Source: Chitinophaga sp. YR627
GTDB taxonomy: Bacteria > Bacteroidota > Bacteroidia > Chitinophagales > Chitinophagaceae
Direction of reading: 5' to 3'
Assembly (NCBI RefSeq): GCF_900114995.1
Contig: NZ_FOUX01000002.1
Span: forward strand, 1,364,001 to 1,428,000
Length of the DNA stretch: 64,000 nucleotides
The notes beneath the pieces are model-generated. The model was not told the origin of the DNA. It searched no databases and saw only the letters and a program-made list of their open reading frames with translations. The position numbers and the translations under genes were made by a program. Positions 45,253-55,227 of this stretch are shown here, piece by piece (the stretch's first letter is position 1; each line of letters begins with the position of its first letter).

Positions 45253-45362
45253 GTTTTTTCAATAGGTTAAAGAAAAGTAATAAACCTAAAAGGTTGGAAA
45301 ACTATGAGGCATGGAAATTTCGTTTTCCTTCTCATAATATTCCAACCTTTTAAAGAATTAAA

Positions 45363-45836
45363 TTATGGTTCTACCAAAAACAAAGGCTGATCGTACTCCA
45401 CAGGGGAAGCGTCGTCTACCAGTACCTTTACTATTTTACCGCTCACTTCACTTTCGATTTCATTGAAGAGTTTCATTGCTTCAATGATACAAACCACTTT
45501 ACCTGAAGTTACGTCATCGCCGACATTCACGAAAGAAGGCTTGTCTGGACCAGGGCTGCGGTAGAAAGTACCAATCATTGGAGATTTGATGGTCACCAGG
45601 TTATCAGCTTTTGCTTCAGCTTTAGGCGCTTCTGGCGCTGCTGTTGCCTGGGCTACAGGTGCGGCCTGCGGTACTGGCTGATAAACCGGAGCTGCTACTG
45701 CGGGAACAGCGTAAACCGGCTGTTCGTTATCTTTTTGCTTTATTGTAATCTTAAACTTGTCCTGCTCTATGCTCAGTTCACTGATATTGGACTTATTGAC
45801 CATTTTTACCAGCTCCTGAATCTGTTTAAAATCCAT
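45363..45836 (-). CDS. accB: Biotin carboxyl carrier protein of acetyl-CoA carboxylase
   Basis: The 157-aa protein has an N-terminal helix region, a Pro/Ala-rich linker (about 45-78) and a C-terminal biotinyl domain with CIIEAMKLFNEIESE. The Lys of EAMKL carries biotin. It precedes accC by 110 bases. Confidence 0.97.
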   Translation of the reverse strand: MDFKQIQELVKMVNKSNISELSIEQDKFKITIKQKDNEQPVYAVPAVAAPVYQPVPQAAPVAQATAAPEAPKAEAKADNLVTIKSPMIGTFYRSPGPDKPSFVNVGDDVTSGKVVCIIEAMKLFNEIESEVSGKIVKVLVDDASPVEYDQPLFLVEP

Positions 45837-45889
45837 GTAGACAGTTTTTGGTTTAGTTAATGCTTGTAAGTAGATAATATGGACTAAAA

Positions 45890-46456
45890 CTATTCTTTTA
45901 CTCTCTCGATGTATTCACCATTCTTGGTGTTTACTCTGATCAGTTCACCTTCGTTTACGAACAGCGGAACGTTTACAGTAGCACCGGTTTCAACGGTAGC
46001 AGGTTTCAACGTACGGGTAGCTGTATCACCTTTCAGACCTGGCTCGGAGTAAGTAACTTTTACAACGATCTTATCAGGCAGTTCTACGCTCATTGGTTGT
46101 TCAGTTTCGGTGTTGATAGAAACACCTACTTCCTGGCCTTCTTTCAGGAACTGAGGAGCATCGATCATACCTTCCGGTAAAGCGATCTGCTCAAAAGTCT
46201 CATTATCCATGAAGTTGTAACCACTGTCATCCTGGTATAAAAACTGGAATGCCTTCTTCTCAACACGCACAGGGTATATAGTGTCGCCTGAGTTCCAGGT
46301 GTGTTCAATAGACCTGCTATTGTCAACACCTTTCAGTTTAGCCCATACTTTAGCTGCGGCACGGGCTGTTTTGTTCTGACCAAACTCTACAACAGAATAC
46401 AAGCTGTTATCCAGCTTTATAATCAATCCTGTTCTGATATCTGCAGTGGTAGCCAT
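45890..46456 (-). CDS. efp: Elongation factor P
   Basis: The 188-aa protein has the three beta-barrel domains of EF-P. The N-terminal domain contains the loop VEFGQNKTARAAAKVWAKLK (about 23-42), in which Lys at the tip may be modified, and the C-terminus has GATVNVPLFVNEGELIRVNT. EF-P relieves stalling at proline runs. It is first in the efp-accB-accC series. Confidence 0.95.
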   Translation of the reverse strand: MATTADIRTGLIIKLDNSLYSVVEFGQNKTARAAAKVWAKLKGVDNSRSIEHTWNSGDTIYPVRVEKKAFQFLYQDDSGYNFMDNETFEQIALPEGMIDAPQFLKEGQEVGVSINTETEQPMSVELPDKIVVKVTYSEPGLKGDTATRTLKPATVETGATVNVPLFVNEGELIRVNTKNGEYIERVKE

Positions 46457-46824
46457 AAAAGGATACTAAATTTTATAAAGTTAAAAATACGTTAGGATTG
46501 CAAAAGTAAGTCATTCTGACAAAATCCCTCATGGAACTGATTGCTTCCCGATTTGTTTTAGTGTTATACAGAGACCCTCTTCTTACCTATTATTTTTTTT
46601 AGGAATGCAAACATAGTGTAAGGAAGGGTAATCTAGTAATTTTTTTATAAAAAAATCGAAAGTATGTCCATACCTGGCACCAAAGGTACCTTCATGGCCC
46701 TTATTTAAGTAGAATCGGGGTCCAAAATAAAGGTTATGAGACGCTTAGCCGTGATTTAGGCTATTACAAAATTCGATACCTTTAGTCTGATACAAAACTC
46801 AAGCGTTCAAAATTAGACTAACAC
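46457..46824. other. Divergent promoter region of efp and the thioredoxin-like gene
   Basis: On the minus strand TACTTTTG (complement of 46501-46508) is a good -7 box for efp. On the plus strand TACCTTTA near 46775 is a weaker one for the gene at 46825. I see no gene, repeat or riboswitch in the rest of the 368 bp. Confidence 0.5.
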
Positions 46825-47340
46825 ATGAAGCGTTTTCTGACCATCTTATGCTGCTGCCTGCCTTTTTTAGTACAAGCGCAGAGCAAATCCAAAACAGCAG
46901 TCGGACCAACAGACCAGCCACCTTATCTGCAATTTCCGGTAGTGCCCAACTATAAAGTTACCCTGCCAGACGGACATATTATTAATACAAAGGATAGTCT
47001 GAAAAAGAACGAAAAGACGCTTGTCTTTGTTTTTAGTGTAGATTGTGACCACTGTAAGCACCTGACCCAGGAAGTATTACAGAACATCGATAAGTTTAAG
47101 AAAACACGGATCCTGATGCTGACGCCGTTCCAGCCGGAACAGATGAAACAGTATTATAACAGTTACAACATCAAAAATTACCCGAATATTATAATGGCCA
47201 GTGAGCCTACCCGCCAGATCATGTATTTCTACAATCTGCATTACTTCCCCGGACTGTTTGTCTATGACAAAAAACAGAAGTTCGTGAAAGGCTTTGAAGG
47301 CACAGTAAAAATGGAAGAATTGATGACATATCTTAATTAA
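46825..47340 (+). CDS. Thioredoxin-like secreted protein
   Basis: A 171-aa protein with a signal peptide (MKRFLTILCCCLPFLVQA). VFSVDCDHCKHL (about residues 72-83) carries a CxxC motif of sequence CDHC at the start of a helix, as in periplasmic thioredoxin-fold proteins; the cis-Pro is probably in YFPGLFVYD. It could reduce or form disulfides in the periplasm, but partner and direction are unknown. Confidence 0.8.
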   Translation: MKRFLTILCCCLPFLVQAQSKSKTAVGPTDQPPYLQFPVVPNYKVTLPDGHIINTKDSLKKNEKTLVFVFSVDCDHCKHLTQEVLQNIDKFKKTRILMLTPFQPEQMKQYYNSYNIKNYPNIIMASEPTRQIMYFYNLHYFPGLFVYDKKQKFVKGFEGTVKMEELMTYLN

Positions 47341-47372
47341 TCCATTGCGGGCCTGTTTCAGTGGCCATTGGT

Positions 47373-47380
47373 TACATTTG
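47373..47380 (+). promoter_or_regulatory. -7 box for mdh
   Basis: TACATTTG fits TAnnTTTG and would start a message with a leader of about 37 nt to the ATG at 47423. The -33 element is unclear. Confidence 0.45.
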
Positions 47381-47422
47381 TTTTATCCTCATATTCTTCA
47401 CCTCTTAAATTTTATACAAACG

Positions 47423-48361
47423 ATGAAAGTTACTGTCGTAGGAGCTGGTAATGTAGGCGCAACCTGTGCTAATGTGCTGGCCCACAGAGATTTCTTGCAG
47501 GAAGTTGTGTTATTGGATATTAAGGAAGGTACAGCAGAAGGAAAAGCGTTGGATACCTGGCAACAGGCCCCGATTGATTATTACAGCACAAAGGTGACGG
47601 GTGTTACTTCTGATTACACGAAAACGGCTAACAGCGATGTAGTAGTGATCACTTCCGGATTACCCCGTAAACCGGGTATGAGCAGGGATGACCTGATTTC
47701 TACCAATGCCAATATCGTTAAGTCAGTTACGGAAAATATCAGCAAATACTCTCCAGATGCGGTGATCATTGTTGTGAGCAACCCACTGGATGTAATGACA
47801 TATTGCGCATACCTTACTGCACAGAAAGACAGCAGCAAGGTATTCGGAATGGCCGGTATCCTGGATACAGCCCGTTACCGCGCATTCCTGGCAGATGAAA
47901 TCGGCTGCTCCCCTAAAGACATCCAGGCCATCCTGATGGGTGGTCACGGAGATACCATGGTGCCACTCCCACGTTATACGACCGTATCTGGTATACCGGT
48001 CACAGAACTCGTTGCTCCGGATAAACTGGAAGCTATTATTCAGCGCACTAAAGTAGGTGGAGGAGAAATCGTAAATCTGCTGGGCACTTCCGCCTGGTAC
48101 GCACCTGGCGCTGCTGCCGCTCAGATGGTAGAAGCCATTCTGAAAGATGAAAAGAGAATATTTCCCTGCTGCGCATGGCTGACCGGCGAATATGGTCTGA
48201 AAGACATCTACCTGGGTGTTCCCGTTGTACTCGGTAAGAACGGTATCGAAAAAATACTGGAGCTTCAGCTGAATGACAGCGAAAAAGAACTGCTGAATAC
48301 CTCCGCTATACATGTTAAGGAAGTCATGGACGTGCTGGACAACATGAAGGTTGTCGCCTGA
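47423..48361 (+). CDS. mdh: Malate dehydrogenase (lactate dehydrogenase-like type)
   Basis: The ATG at 47423 (MKVTVVGAGNVGATCANVLA) gives 312 aa, the usual size. The NAD loop is GAGNVGATCA, Asp for ribose binding is in LDIKEG, GLPRKPGMSRDDL carries the substrate-binding Arg residues (a malate-type loop), and GGHGDTMVPL the catalytic His. It oxidises malate to oxaloacetate in the citric acid cycle. Confidence 0.94.
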   Translation: MKVTVVGAGNVGATCANVLAHRDFLQEVVLLDIKEGTAEGKALDTWQQAPIDYYSTKVTGVTSDYTKTANSDVVVITSGLPRKPGMSRDDLISTNANIVKSVTENISKYSPDAVIIVVSNPLDVMTYCAYLTAQKDSSKVFGMAGILDTARYRAFLADEIGCSPKDIQAILMGGHGDTMVPLPRYTTVSGIPVTELVAPDKLEAIIQRTKVGGGEIVNLLGTSAWYAPGAAAAQMVEAILKDEKRIFPCCAWLTGEYGLKDIYLGVPVVLGKNGIEKILELQLNDSEKELLNTSAIHVKEVMDVLDNMKVVA

Positions 48362-48385
48362 TAATAATATATTGATCCTAATATA

Positions 48386-48434
48386 AAAGGCTGACTTTGT
48401 ATCCAAAAATGCCCGGATACGGGTCAGCCTTTCT
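48386..48434 (+). terminator. Terminator after mdh
   Basis: AAAGGCTGAC pairs with GTCAGCCTTT, with an inner GTATCC/GGATAC, followed by a T-rich tract. Confidence 0.75.
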
Positions 48435-48622
48435 TTATACCGCTTTTTGAGTATAAACCCTCTCTTTTCCTCTTCTCTACTGCTATCCCCGGAATAAATA
48501 CTTTCCGGTCACTAAAAAGTTTCATTACATTCGTTTCAACGGCTATTATACAAAACCTGCTGTTTTGTTTGCCAAATGCATGATTGATTATTCGTATTTT
48601 TAACCCGACTACATTCTCACTT

Positions 48623-49084
48623 ATGTCAAACATAGAAAAACTGATCTCGCAGAAAAATTTTACCAGCGAGTATAATAAAGGGTTAATTGGTCTCATCTTC
48701 GTCGGCAACTGGATAGTGTCACGTCATCAACAATTCTTCAAGAAGTTTGACATCACCATGCAGCAATACAACATCCTGCGCATACTGCGCGGACAGCATC
48801 CCAAGGCAGCTAATATCAATACGTTAAAAGAAAGGATGCTGGATAGGATGAGTGACGTTTCCCGCCTTGTCGAACGTCTCAGAAAAGCCGGATTGGTGGA
48901 AAGAAAAAGTAGTGAAGTAGATCGCAGAGCCGTGGATGTACAGATCACCGAAAAGGGATTGGCACTGCTGGAAGTAATGGATCAGGACCTTCCTGATTTA
49001 GAAGATTCTCTGAAATTATCGCTTACGGAAGAAGAAGCGGCACAGCTAAACCTACTGCTGGACAAGATTCTCACACGCTATTAA
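48623..49084 (+). CDS. MarR family transcriptional regulator
   Basis: The ATG at 48623 gives 153 aa. A winged helix is clear: MQQYNILRILRGQHPKAANI, ERMLDRMSDVSRLVERLRKA (recognition helix) and ERKSSEVDRRAVDVQITEKG (wing). MarR proteins bind palindromes as dimers and often answer to small aromatic compounds. The ligand is unknown. It is convergent with an MFS transporter gene, a common target class. Confidence 0.92.
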   Translation: MSNIEKLISQKNFTSEYNKGLIGLIFVGNWIVSRHQQFFKKFDITMQQYNILRILRGQHPKAANINTLKERMLDRMSDVSRLVERLRKAGLVERKSSEVDRRAVDVQITEKGLALLEVMDQDLPDLEDSLKLSLTEEEAAQLNLLLDKILTRY

Positions 49085-49093
49085 CAGCGGTGA

Positions 49094-49142
49094 ACACGGT
49101 ACTGATTGAGTAGTATTACTCAATCAGTACCGTGTTTTTTTT
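49094..49142. terminator. Bidirectional terminator, 19-bp perfect stem
   Basis: 49094-49112 pairs with 49117-49135 around loop GTAT, followed by a T-run that reaches the stop codon of the MFS gene. Confidence 0.9.
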
Positions 49143-50379
49143 ATATTTTCTCTACGTAATTAAGGTCTTTTCCAAACGTCTCTTCCACCGTGTAAGCGGC
49201 TACAATCGCAATCACGATACAGACCACACCCATGATCACTCCACTCTGCAAATAGCTTACATAATGCTGTAAACCTTTGAAACCCATGGTAATCAACAGC
49301 AGCATCCCTCTTGCAAAGTTAGGTACCGTCGTAGCTACAGTTGCACGCAGATTAGTGCCAAAACTCTCCGCAGCAATCGTCACAAAGATAGCCCAGAAGC
49401 CCACACTAAAGCCTAATACACAACAAACTGTATAGAACAACCATTCCTCTGCGCCGAAAAGATTCAGATAAAGGGCCACACAGGCGGCGGTCAGTCCAAG
49501 GAAGATGAGCATAACCTGCCTCCGGCTTTTTAACAACTGACTCAGATAGCCACTGGAAAAGTCACCCAGTACCAGTCCCCCATAACAGAATGCAACTGCA
49601 TTACCGGGATCGATCGGCGATTTTACCCCCATCTCAATGGCGAACTTATTAGAAAATGCAACGAGAATACCTACTACAAACCAGGTTGGCGTACCAAGCA
49701 GGATACATTTCAGGTATTTAACAAAACGCTCTTTGTTATTAAATAATGCGAAGAACTGGCCTCTGCCAGGTGTATTGCTTTCAGCGGTCTGATTGAAGAT
49801 GTGTGACTCCATCACGCTGATACGCAGGAATAATAACGCCAATCCCAATCCACCACCAATAAAGTAGCAGTAACGCCAGTCGGGCACCAGTTTAGCGATC
49901 AGGTTTGCAGCTACTGCACCGGATACGCCGACAGTAGCGACGATCATCGTGCCGTAACCTCTTTTCTCTTTTGGAAGAATTTCGGCTACCAGGGTGATAC
50001 CCGCACCTAATTCACCCGCAAGTCCCAGTCCGGCAACAAAACGCCAGAACAGGTAACCAGTGGTTCCCGTAACAAAGCCATTGGCAATATTGGCGACAGA
50101 ATAAAGCAGAATGGACCCGAACAGCACTTTCAAACGACCCTTCTTATCTCCTACGATGCCCCAGAAAATACCGCCAAGCAGTAATCCCAGCATCTGGATA
50201 TTGATCAGTAAAAGTCCGACGCCGGTGTCAATTTCCGACTGAGGCACGCCAAGGTCTTTCAGACTTGGCACCCGGACGATCGTAAACAGCAAAAGATCAT
50301 AGATATCCACGAAATAACCCAATGAGGCGACTAAAACAGCCACATTGAAAATCGTTGAGGTGCTCTTACCCGGTTTCAT
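49141..50379 (-). CDS. MFS transporter
   Basis: A 412-aa protein with twelve membrane segments. The loop 2-3 motif GDKKGRLKVLFGS (about residues 77-89) and RFVAGLGLAGELGAGITLVA (helix 4-5) match the sugar/organic-acid:proton symporter branch (ShiA/ProP-like). FVDIYDLLLF in helix 1 is typical of that branch. Substrate unknown. Confidence 0.88.
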   Translation of the reverse strand: MKPGKSTSTIFNVAVLVASLGYFVDIYDLLLFTIVRVPSLKDLGVPQSEIDTGVGLLLINIQMLGLLLGGIFWGIVGDKKGRLKVLFGSILLYSVANIANGFVTGTTGYLFWRFVAGLGLAGELGAGITLVAEILPKEKRGYGTMIVATVGVSGAVAANLIAKLVPDWRYCYFIGGGLGLALLFLRISVMESHIFNQTAESNTPGRGQFFALFNNKERFVKYLKCILLGTPTWFVVGILVAFSNKFAIEMGVKSPIDPGNAVAFCYGGLVLGDFSSGYLSQLLKSRRQVMLIFLGLTAACVALYLNLFGAEEWLFYTVCCVLGFSVGFWAIFVTIAAESFGTNLRATVATTVPNFARGMLLLITMGFKGLQHYVSYLQSGVIMGVVCIVIAIVAAYTVEETFGKDLNYVEKI

Positions 50380-50417
50380 AACAGTGAAATGATTATTAGT
50401 CCATCCGCATCATTGGA

Positions 50418-51062
50418 TCAGGATGCAGGTGTTTTGCTTTTTCCAAAGAATAGTTTAATAAGAACAGGTAATGTAGTAATAATAATTAATATAATTACGA
50501 TCAGCTCCAGATGTTCTTTTAAAGAAGGAAAAGCTTTGTCCAGATAGTGACCAGCCAGCATCATGGAAAACACCCAGCAGAAAGAGCTGATGATGTTGAA
50601 GAACATGAAACGTTTCTGTTCCATCTGTACGATACCCGCTACAATCGGAGCGAATGTGCGGATGATAGGCAGGAAGCGGGCCAGGAAGATTGCGCCGCCG
50701 CCATATTTCTCATAAAATTCTTTTGCCTGGTAAAGGTGTTTCTTTTTAAAGAAGAAGGTATCCTTTCGATTAAATAGCAGCGGGCCTGATTTCCGGCCAA
50801 ACCAGAATCCGACATAGTTACCAATAACTCCTGCCAGCGCGATCATCACCATGATCAATACAAAAGGTACATTATAGAAGCTTTCACTAAGCAGGCCAAC
50901 GTAGATACCAGCTACAAAAAGCAGTGAGTCTCCCGGAAGAAAGAAACCAACAAAGAGGCCGGTTTCCGCGAAAATGATCAGCAGTAATAAATACAATCCA
51001 CCATGATCAATGATCCACTGGGGGTTAATAAGGTGCTTGAATAACTCTATAAACTGGTCCAT
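50418..51062 (-). CDS. DedA family membrane protein
   Basis: The 214-aa protein has ETGLFVGFFLPGDSLLFVAG (about 32-51), FWFGRKSGPLLF and the conserved GGGAIFLARFLPIIRTFAPI (about 120-139). DedA proteins flip undecaprenyl phosphate or phosphatidylethanolamine-like lipids and affect membrane potential. It lies 38 bases upstream of the MFS gene and could share a message with it. Confidence 0.92.
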   Translation of the reverse strand: MDQFIELFKHLINPQWIIDHGGLYLLLLIIFAETGLFVGFFLPGDSLLFVAGIYVGLLSESFYNVPFVLIMVMIALAGVIGNYVGFWFGRKSGPLLFNRKDTFFFKKKHLYQAKEFYEKYGGGAIFLARFLPIIRTFAPIVAGIVQMEQKRFMFFNIISSFCWVFSMMLAGHYLDKAFPSLKEHLELIVIILIIITTLPVLIKLFFGKSKTPAS

Positions 51063-51193
51063 ATGTTCTTTATAATCTCGAAATCAGGTACTAATATAGG
51101 TGCTTACACTGCCTTCCTTCCGCATCATATGCCTGTCCGGCATTGCATTCCACAGATAATGGGCAAAATAAGCATAAAACTGTTATTGATTTG

Positions 51194-52555
51194 TTATACT
51201 TCCTTTAACTCGCCTGCGGGTTCGGCTACCAATGAGTTTTCCCACTTGGAAACAACGGCAGTTGCCATCGCGTTACCAATCACATTGGTCGCGGAACGTC
51301 CCATATCCAGCAGGTGATCTACACCGAGTAACAACAATAAACCAGCTTCCGGAATATTAAACATAGATAATGTACCGGCAATTACCACAAGGGATGCTCT
51401 TGGTACACCTGCAATTCCTTTACTGGTGATCATCAGTACGAGCAGCATGGAGATCTGCTGTTCGATACCCAGGTGCATACTGTATGCCTGTGCTATAAAG
51501 AGACTGGCGAATGTCATGTACATCATGGAGCCGTCCAGGTTAAAGGAATAACCCAATGGCAGTACGAAACTAACGATACGTTTATCACAACCGAATTTCT
51601 CCAGTTCTTCCATGGTACGTGGGTAAGCCGCTTCACTGCTGGCAGTACTGAAAGCCAGTAATAACGGATCTTTTACCAGGCCGAGTAAGGTGAATACCCT
51701 GGAGCCCAGTACAACGAATCCTGCAAAAGCTAACACGATCCATAACGCCGCAAGACCTATATAGAATTGTCCGATGAACTTTCCGTAGGTCAGCAGAATG
51801 CCCAGTCCCTTTTGTGAAATGATCGCTGCCATGGCGCCAAATACGGCGAATGGTGCGAAATTCATTACATATCCGGTCACTTTCAGCATGATATGCGCTA
51901 CACTGTCCATAAACTTCACAACAATATCGCCGGCAGTACCGATAGCAGCAGTCGCCACACCAAAGAATAATGCAAAGATGACGATCTGCAGAATTTCGTT
52001 GTGTGCCATCGCGTTAACTACGCTATCCGGGAATACGTGCTGGAAAAAACCTTTGAGGGTCATGCTGGAGGCAGCTACACCACTGCTGGCATGTGTGTCA
52101 GGTAAAGGCAGGTTCAGGGAGTGACCTGGTTGCATAATGTTTACCAGGACCAGCCCAAGGAAAAGGGAAACGAAAGTAGCCGAAATAAACCATAACATGG
52201 TCTTGCCGCCTATACGTCCTACCGCCTTGATGTCTCCTAATTTAGCCACACCCACTACCAGCGTGGAAAAGACGAGCGGAGCGATGATCATTTTTACGAG
52301 TCGTAAAAATATATCAGTAAGAATCGAAATATTATCAGCGAATTTCAGAATAGTGGTCTCTCCGGTCTTGCCCCTGCCTGTATTCAATCCTGTGATGTAT
52401 CCGGTCAGTCCGCCATGGATACCGTTGTCAGTTATCGTCTGCTGAGCGCCACCACCGTAGATTTCGGTGTAATTCACGTTCACTATGTATCCTGTGAGGA
52501 TACCCAATACCATGGCTATGAATATAAATAAGGTAAGCCGGTTGGATCTCTTCAT
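51194..52555 (-). CDS. Dicarboxylate/amino acid:cation symporter (DAACS family)
   Basis: The 453-aa transporter has the family signatures LVKMIIAPLVFSTLVVGVAK (about 86-105), the serine-rich re-entrant loop AFSTASSEAAYPRTMEEL and SFNLDGSMMYM (NMDGT-like) followed by MITSKGIAGVPRASLVVIAG. It takes up glutamate, aspartate or C4-dicarboxylates with H+ or Na+. NLDGS replaces the usual NMDGT. Confidence 0.93.
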   Translation of the reverse strand: MKRSNRLTLFIFIAMVLGILTGYIVNVNYTEIYGGGAQQTITDNGIHGGLTGYITGLNTGRGKTGETTILKFADNISILTDIFLRLVKMIIAPLVFSTLVVGVAKLGDIKAVGRIGGKTMLWFISATFVSLFLGLVLVNIMQPGHSLNLPLPDTHASSGVAASSMTLKGFFQHVFPDSVVNAMAHNEILQIVIFALFFGVATAAIGTAGDIVVKFMDSVAHIMLKVTGYVMNFAPFAVFGAMAAIISQKGLGILLTYGKFIGQFYIGLAALWIVLAFAGFVVLGSRVFTLLGLVKDPLLLAFSTASSEAAYPRTMEELEKFGCDKRIVSFVLPLGYSFNLDGSMMYMTFASLFIAQAYSMHLGIEQQISMLLVLMITSKGIAGVPRASLVVIAGTLSMFNIPEAGLLLLLGVDHLLDMGRSATNVIGNAMATAVVSKWENSLVAEPAGELKEV

Positions 52556-52755
52556 TCCTTGCCTTTTAATTACAATTAATATTTATGCTAAACGCTAAAA
52601 TTCCCCAAAAATAAGGTTAGTACTGTAAAGTTGTAAGCTCATTTGTAAAATAAAAGCTGAGGGTTTGCATTTTGATATTTATATTTGGCGATCTGTAATA
52701 AAACGAAACAACAAAACTAAACCACTTAAACGTCAACCACAATATCTCAATTTGT

Positions 52756-54261
52756 ATGGGCAAACTTTTTGTAAAAAAGCCAATCTCCCTGTTATTAGCT
52801 GAAGCGTCCGAATCTGAGAAAGGTCTCAAACGTACATTAGGTGCGGGGTCACTTATAGCTTTGGGTATAGGCGCTATCATCGGTGCCGGGCTTTTTGTAA
52901 GAACAGCGGCTGCTGCGGGACAGCATGCAGGTCCGGCTGTTACTATTTCTTTTATTATCGCTGCTATCGGTTGTGCCCTGGCAGGTCTCTGTTACGCTGA
53001 GTTTGCCTCAATGATCCCTATCGCCGGTAGTGCTTACACCTACTCTTACGCTACAATGGGTGAATTTATTGCGTGGATCATTGGATGGGATCTTGTGCTG
53101 GAATATGCGCTTGGTGCTGCTACCGTGGCAATCGGCTGGTCTCAGTACCTCAACAAGCTGCTTGAAAAGGTATTCGGGCCAGGGTTCGCTATACCTTATG
53201 AGTGGTCTCACAGTCCTTTCGAAATTTCCGATGCAGGCGTTCACGGTATCATGAACATCCCTGCGGTATTTATATTATTGCTCCTGTCCCTGTTACTGAT
53301 CCGTGGTATCGAAGGTTCTGCAATTGTTAATAACATCATCGTTATTACCAAAGTAGCTATCGTTATCCTGCTGATCATCCTGGGATGGCAGTTTATCAAC
53401 CCGGCTAACCACACGCCGTTCACTATTCCTGCTGATGCTGGTTCTGTAACTATGCACAATGGTAAAGTGGTGAATTATGCCGACTTCTGGTTCCATGGAA
53501 TACCAGGGGTATTAAGAGGCGCCGGTGTTGTATTCTTTGCGTTCATTGGTTTTGACGCAGTTTCTACAGCTGCACAGGAAACCAAGAATCCGAAAAGAAA
53601 TATGCCTGTAGGTATCCTTGCTTCACTGGCTATCTGTACCGTACTTTACATCCTCTTCTCTTACGTACTGACTGGTATCGCTCCTTATCAGGACTTCCTG
53701 AAACAGGGTGGTGAGGCTTCCGTAGCTTATGCCATTGATACTTATATGCCAGGCTACCAGTGGTTATCCACATTTGTAACTGTGGCGATCCTCGCTGGTT
53801 TCTCTTCTGTGATCCTGGTGATGCTGTTAGGTCAGACAAGGGTATTCTATTCTATGTCTAACGACGGCCTGGTACCAAAAGTATTCTCCAACCTGCATCC
53901 CAAATTCCGTACTCCGTACAGATCTCAGCTACTGTTTTTCGTTTTCGTATCCCTGTTTGCTGCATTCGTTCCGGACAGCGTTGTAGGTGATATGACGAGC
54001 ATCGGTACACTGTTCGCGTTCGTACTGGTTTGTCTGGGTGTAATCGTAATGAGAAAGACCAACCCTGATTTACCACGTGCATTCAAAACACCGGCAGTAC
54101 CATTCGTTCCGATACTGGGTGCGATCTTCTGTCTGACTATGATTGTCAGCCTGGGTATTGAGAACTGGGCACGTCTTATCGTATGGTTGCTGATCGGTTT
54201 CGCTATCTACTTCGGTTATAGCGTGAAGAACAGTAAAGCCAGAAAAATGAATCAGAAATAA
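52756..54261 (+). CDS. APC family amino acid permease
   Basis: A 501-aa protein with twelve or more membrane helices. GAGSLIALGIGAIIGAGLFV (helix 1, about 31-50) carries the GIGAIIGAGLF motif of amino acid permeases, and helix 6 reads VFFAFIGFDAVSTAAQETKN. It resembles the cationic amino acid transporter branch (YfnA/CAT). Substrate is uncertain. It is divergent from the DAACS gene. Confidence 0.9.
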   Translation: MGKLFVKKPISLLLAEASESEKGLKRTLGAGSLIALGIGAIIGAGLFVRTAAAAGQHAGPAVTISFIIAAIGCALAGLCYAEFASMIPIAGSAYTYSYATMGEFIAWIIGWDLVLEYALGAATVAIGWSQYLNKLLEKVFGPGFAIPYEWSHSPFEISDAGVHGIMNIPAVFILLLLSLLLIRGIEGSAIVNNIIVITKVAIVILLIILGWQFINPANHTPFTIPADAGSVTMHNGKVVNYADFWFHGIPGVLRGAGVVFFAFIGFDAVSTAAQETKNPKRNMPVGILASLAICTVLYILFSYVLTGIAPYQDFLKQGGEASVAYAIDTYMPGYQWLSTFVTVAILAGFSSVILVMLLGQTRVFYSMSNDGLVPKVFSNLHPKFRTPYRSQLLFFVFVSLFAAFVPDSVVGDMTSIGTLFAFVLVCLGVIVMRKTNPDLPRAFKTPAVPFVPILGAIFCLTMIVSLGIENWARLIVWLLIGFAIYFGYSVKNSKARKMNQK

Positions 54262-54286
54262 CATTATTCTCACAATACAGATAACG

Positions 54287-54328
54287 AGGTCGGAAAATCA
54301 GGCTGCAAAAGCATATGATTTTCCGGCC
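54287..54328 (+). terminator. Terminator after the permease
   Basis: 54287-54300 pairs with 54315-54328 (one G-T pair), with T-rich sequence after it. Confidence 0.65.
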
Positions 54329-54377
54329 TTGTTGCTTTAAGAGGGCGGAAGAAGCTTATTATTACTATAAAAGTGAC

Positions 54378-54385
54378 TATTTTTG
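54378..54385 (+). promoter_or_regulatory. -7 box for the yebC gene
   Basis: TATTTTTG matches TAnnTTTG, 35 bases before the ATG at 54421. Confidence 0.45.
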
Positions 54386-54420
54386 CGTCTCGATTTTCTT
54401 AATAATTAATTATACCCACT

Positions 54421-55131
54421 ATGGGAAGAATATTTGAAGTAAGAAAGGCCACCATGTTTGCCAGATGGGACAGGATGGCCAAACAATTTACCAGGATAGG
54501 CAAGGATATAGCGATTGCAGTAAAAGGTGGAGGTCCTGACCCTGAAAATAACCCCGCACTCCGCCGGTGTATAGCGAACGCCAAAGGTGTTAACATGCCT
54601 AAAGACCGTGTAGAAGCGGCTATCAAAAGGGCAATGGGTAAGGACAAGACGGACTATGAAGAAGTTGTATATGAAGGATATGCTCCGCATGGCGTAGCTG
54701 TAATGGTGGAAACTGCTACAGACAACACCACCCGTACAGTTGCTAACGTGCGCATGCACTTCAATAAAGAAGGTGGTACCCTTGGAAACAGTAATTCTGT
54801 AGGTTTCATATTTAACCGTACCGGTGTATTTAAGATCAAAAATGAAGGCCAGAACCTGGAAGACCTGGAGCTGGAACTGATCGATGCTGGTCTGGAAGAA
54901 ATCGGTGAGGACAGTGAAGGCAATATCGTGTTGCACACACCATTCACAGAGTTTGGTAACATGTCCAAAGCACTGGAAGAAAGGAATATCATTCCTATCA
55001 GTGCGGAACTGCAACGTATTCCTACTACAACCGTAGAACTGAACGAAGAACAGGCGAAAGAAGTACTGACCCTGATCGATCGTCTGGAACAGGATGATGA
55101 CGTACAGCAGGTTTTCCACAACCTCCGTTAA
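54421..55131 (+). CDS. yebC: YebC/PmpR family protein
   Basis: The 236-aa protein starts [20 protein letters not shown] and contains [36 protein letters not shown] and [20 protein letters not shown], all family blocks. YebC proteins were named DNA-binding regulators, and recent work shows that some relieve ribosome stalling at proline runs. The N-terminal pattern MFARWDR is that of the YebC-II/Bacteroidota group. Confidence 0.94.
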   Translation: MGRIFEVRKATMFARWDRMAKQFTRIGKDIAIAVKGGGPDPENNPALRRCIANAKGVNMPKDRVEAAIKRAMGKDKTDYEEVVYEGYAPHGVAVMVETATDNTTRTVANVRMHFNKEGGTLGNSNSVGFIFNRTGVFKIKNEGQNLEDLELELIDAGLEEIGEDSEGNIVLHTPFTEFGNMSKALEERNIIPISAELQRIPTTTVELNEEQAKEVLTLIDRLEQDDDVQQVFHNLR

Positions 55132-55148
55132 TATTCTTTGTAAGGATG

Positions 55149-55192
55149 ATAAAGCGAAAGGCCTCGTCTTGTGACGAGGCCTTTCGCTTTAT
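55149..55192. terminator. Bidirectional terminator, 20-bp perfect stem
   Basis: 55149-55168 pairs with 55173-55192 around loop TTGT, between yebC and the response regulator. Confidence 0.92.
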
Positions 55193-55227
55193 ATAATCAG
55201 TTGATGAGTTGCAGGTTTGCTGGTTGA

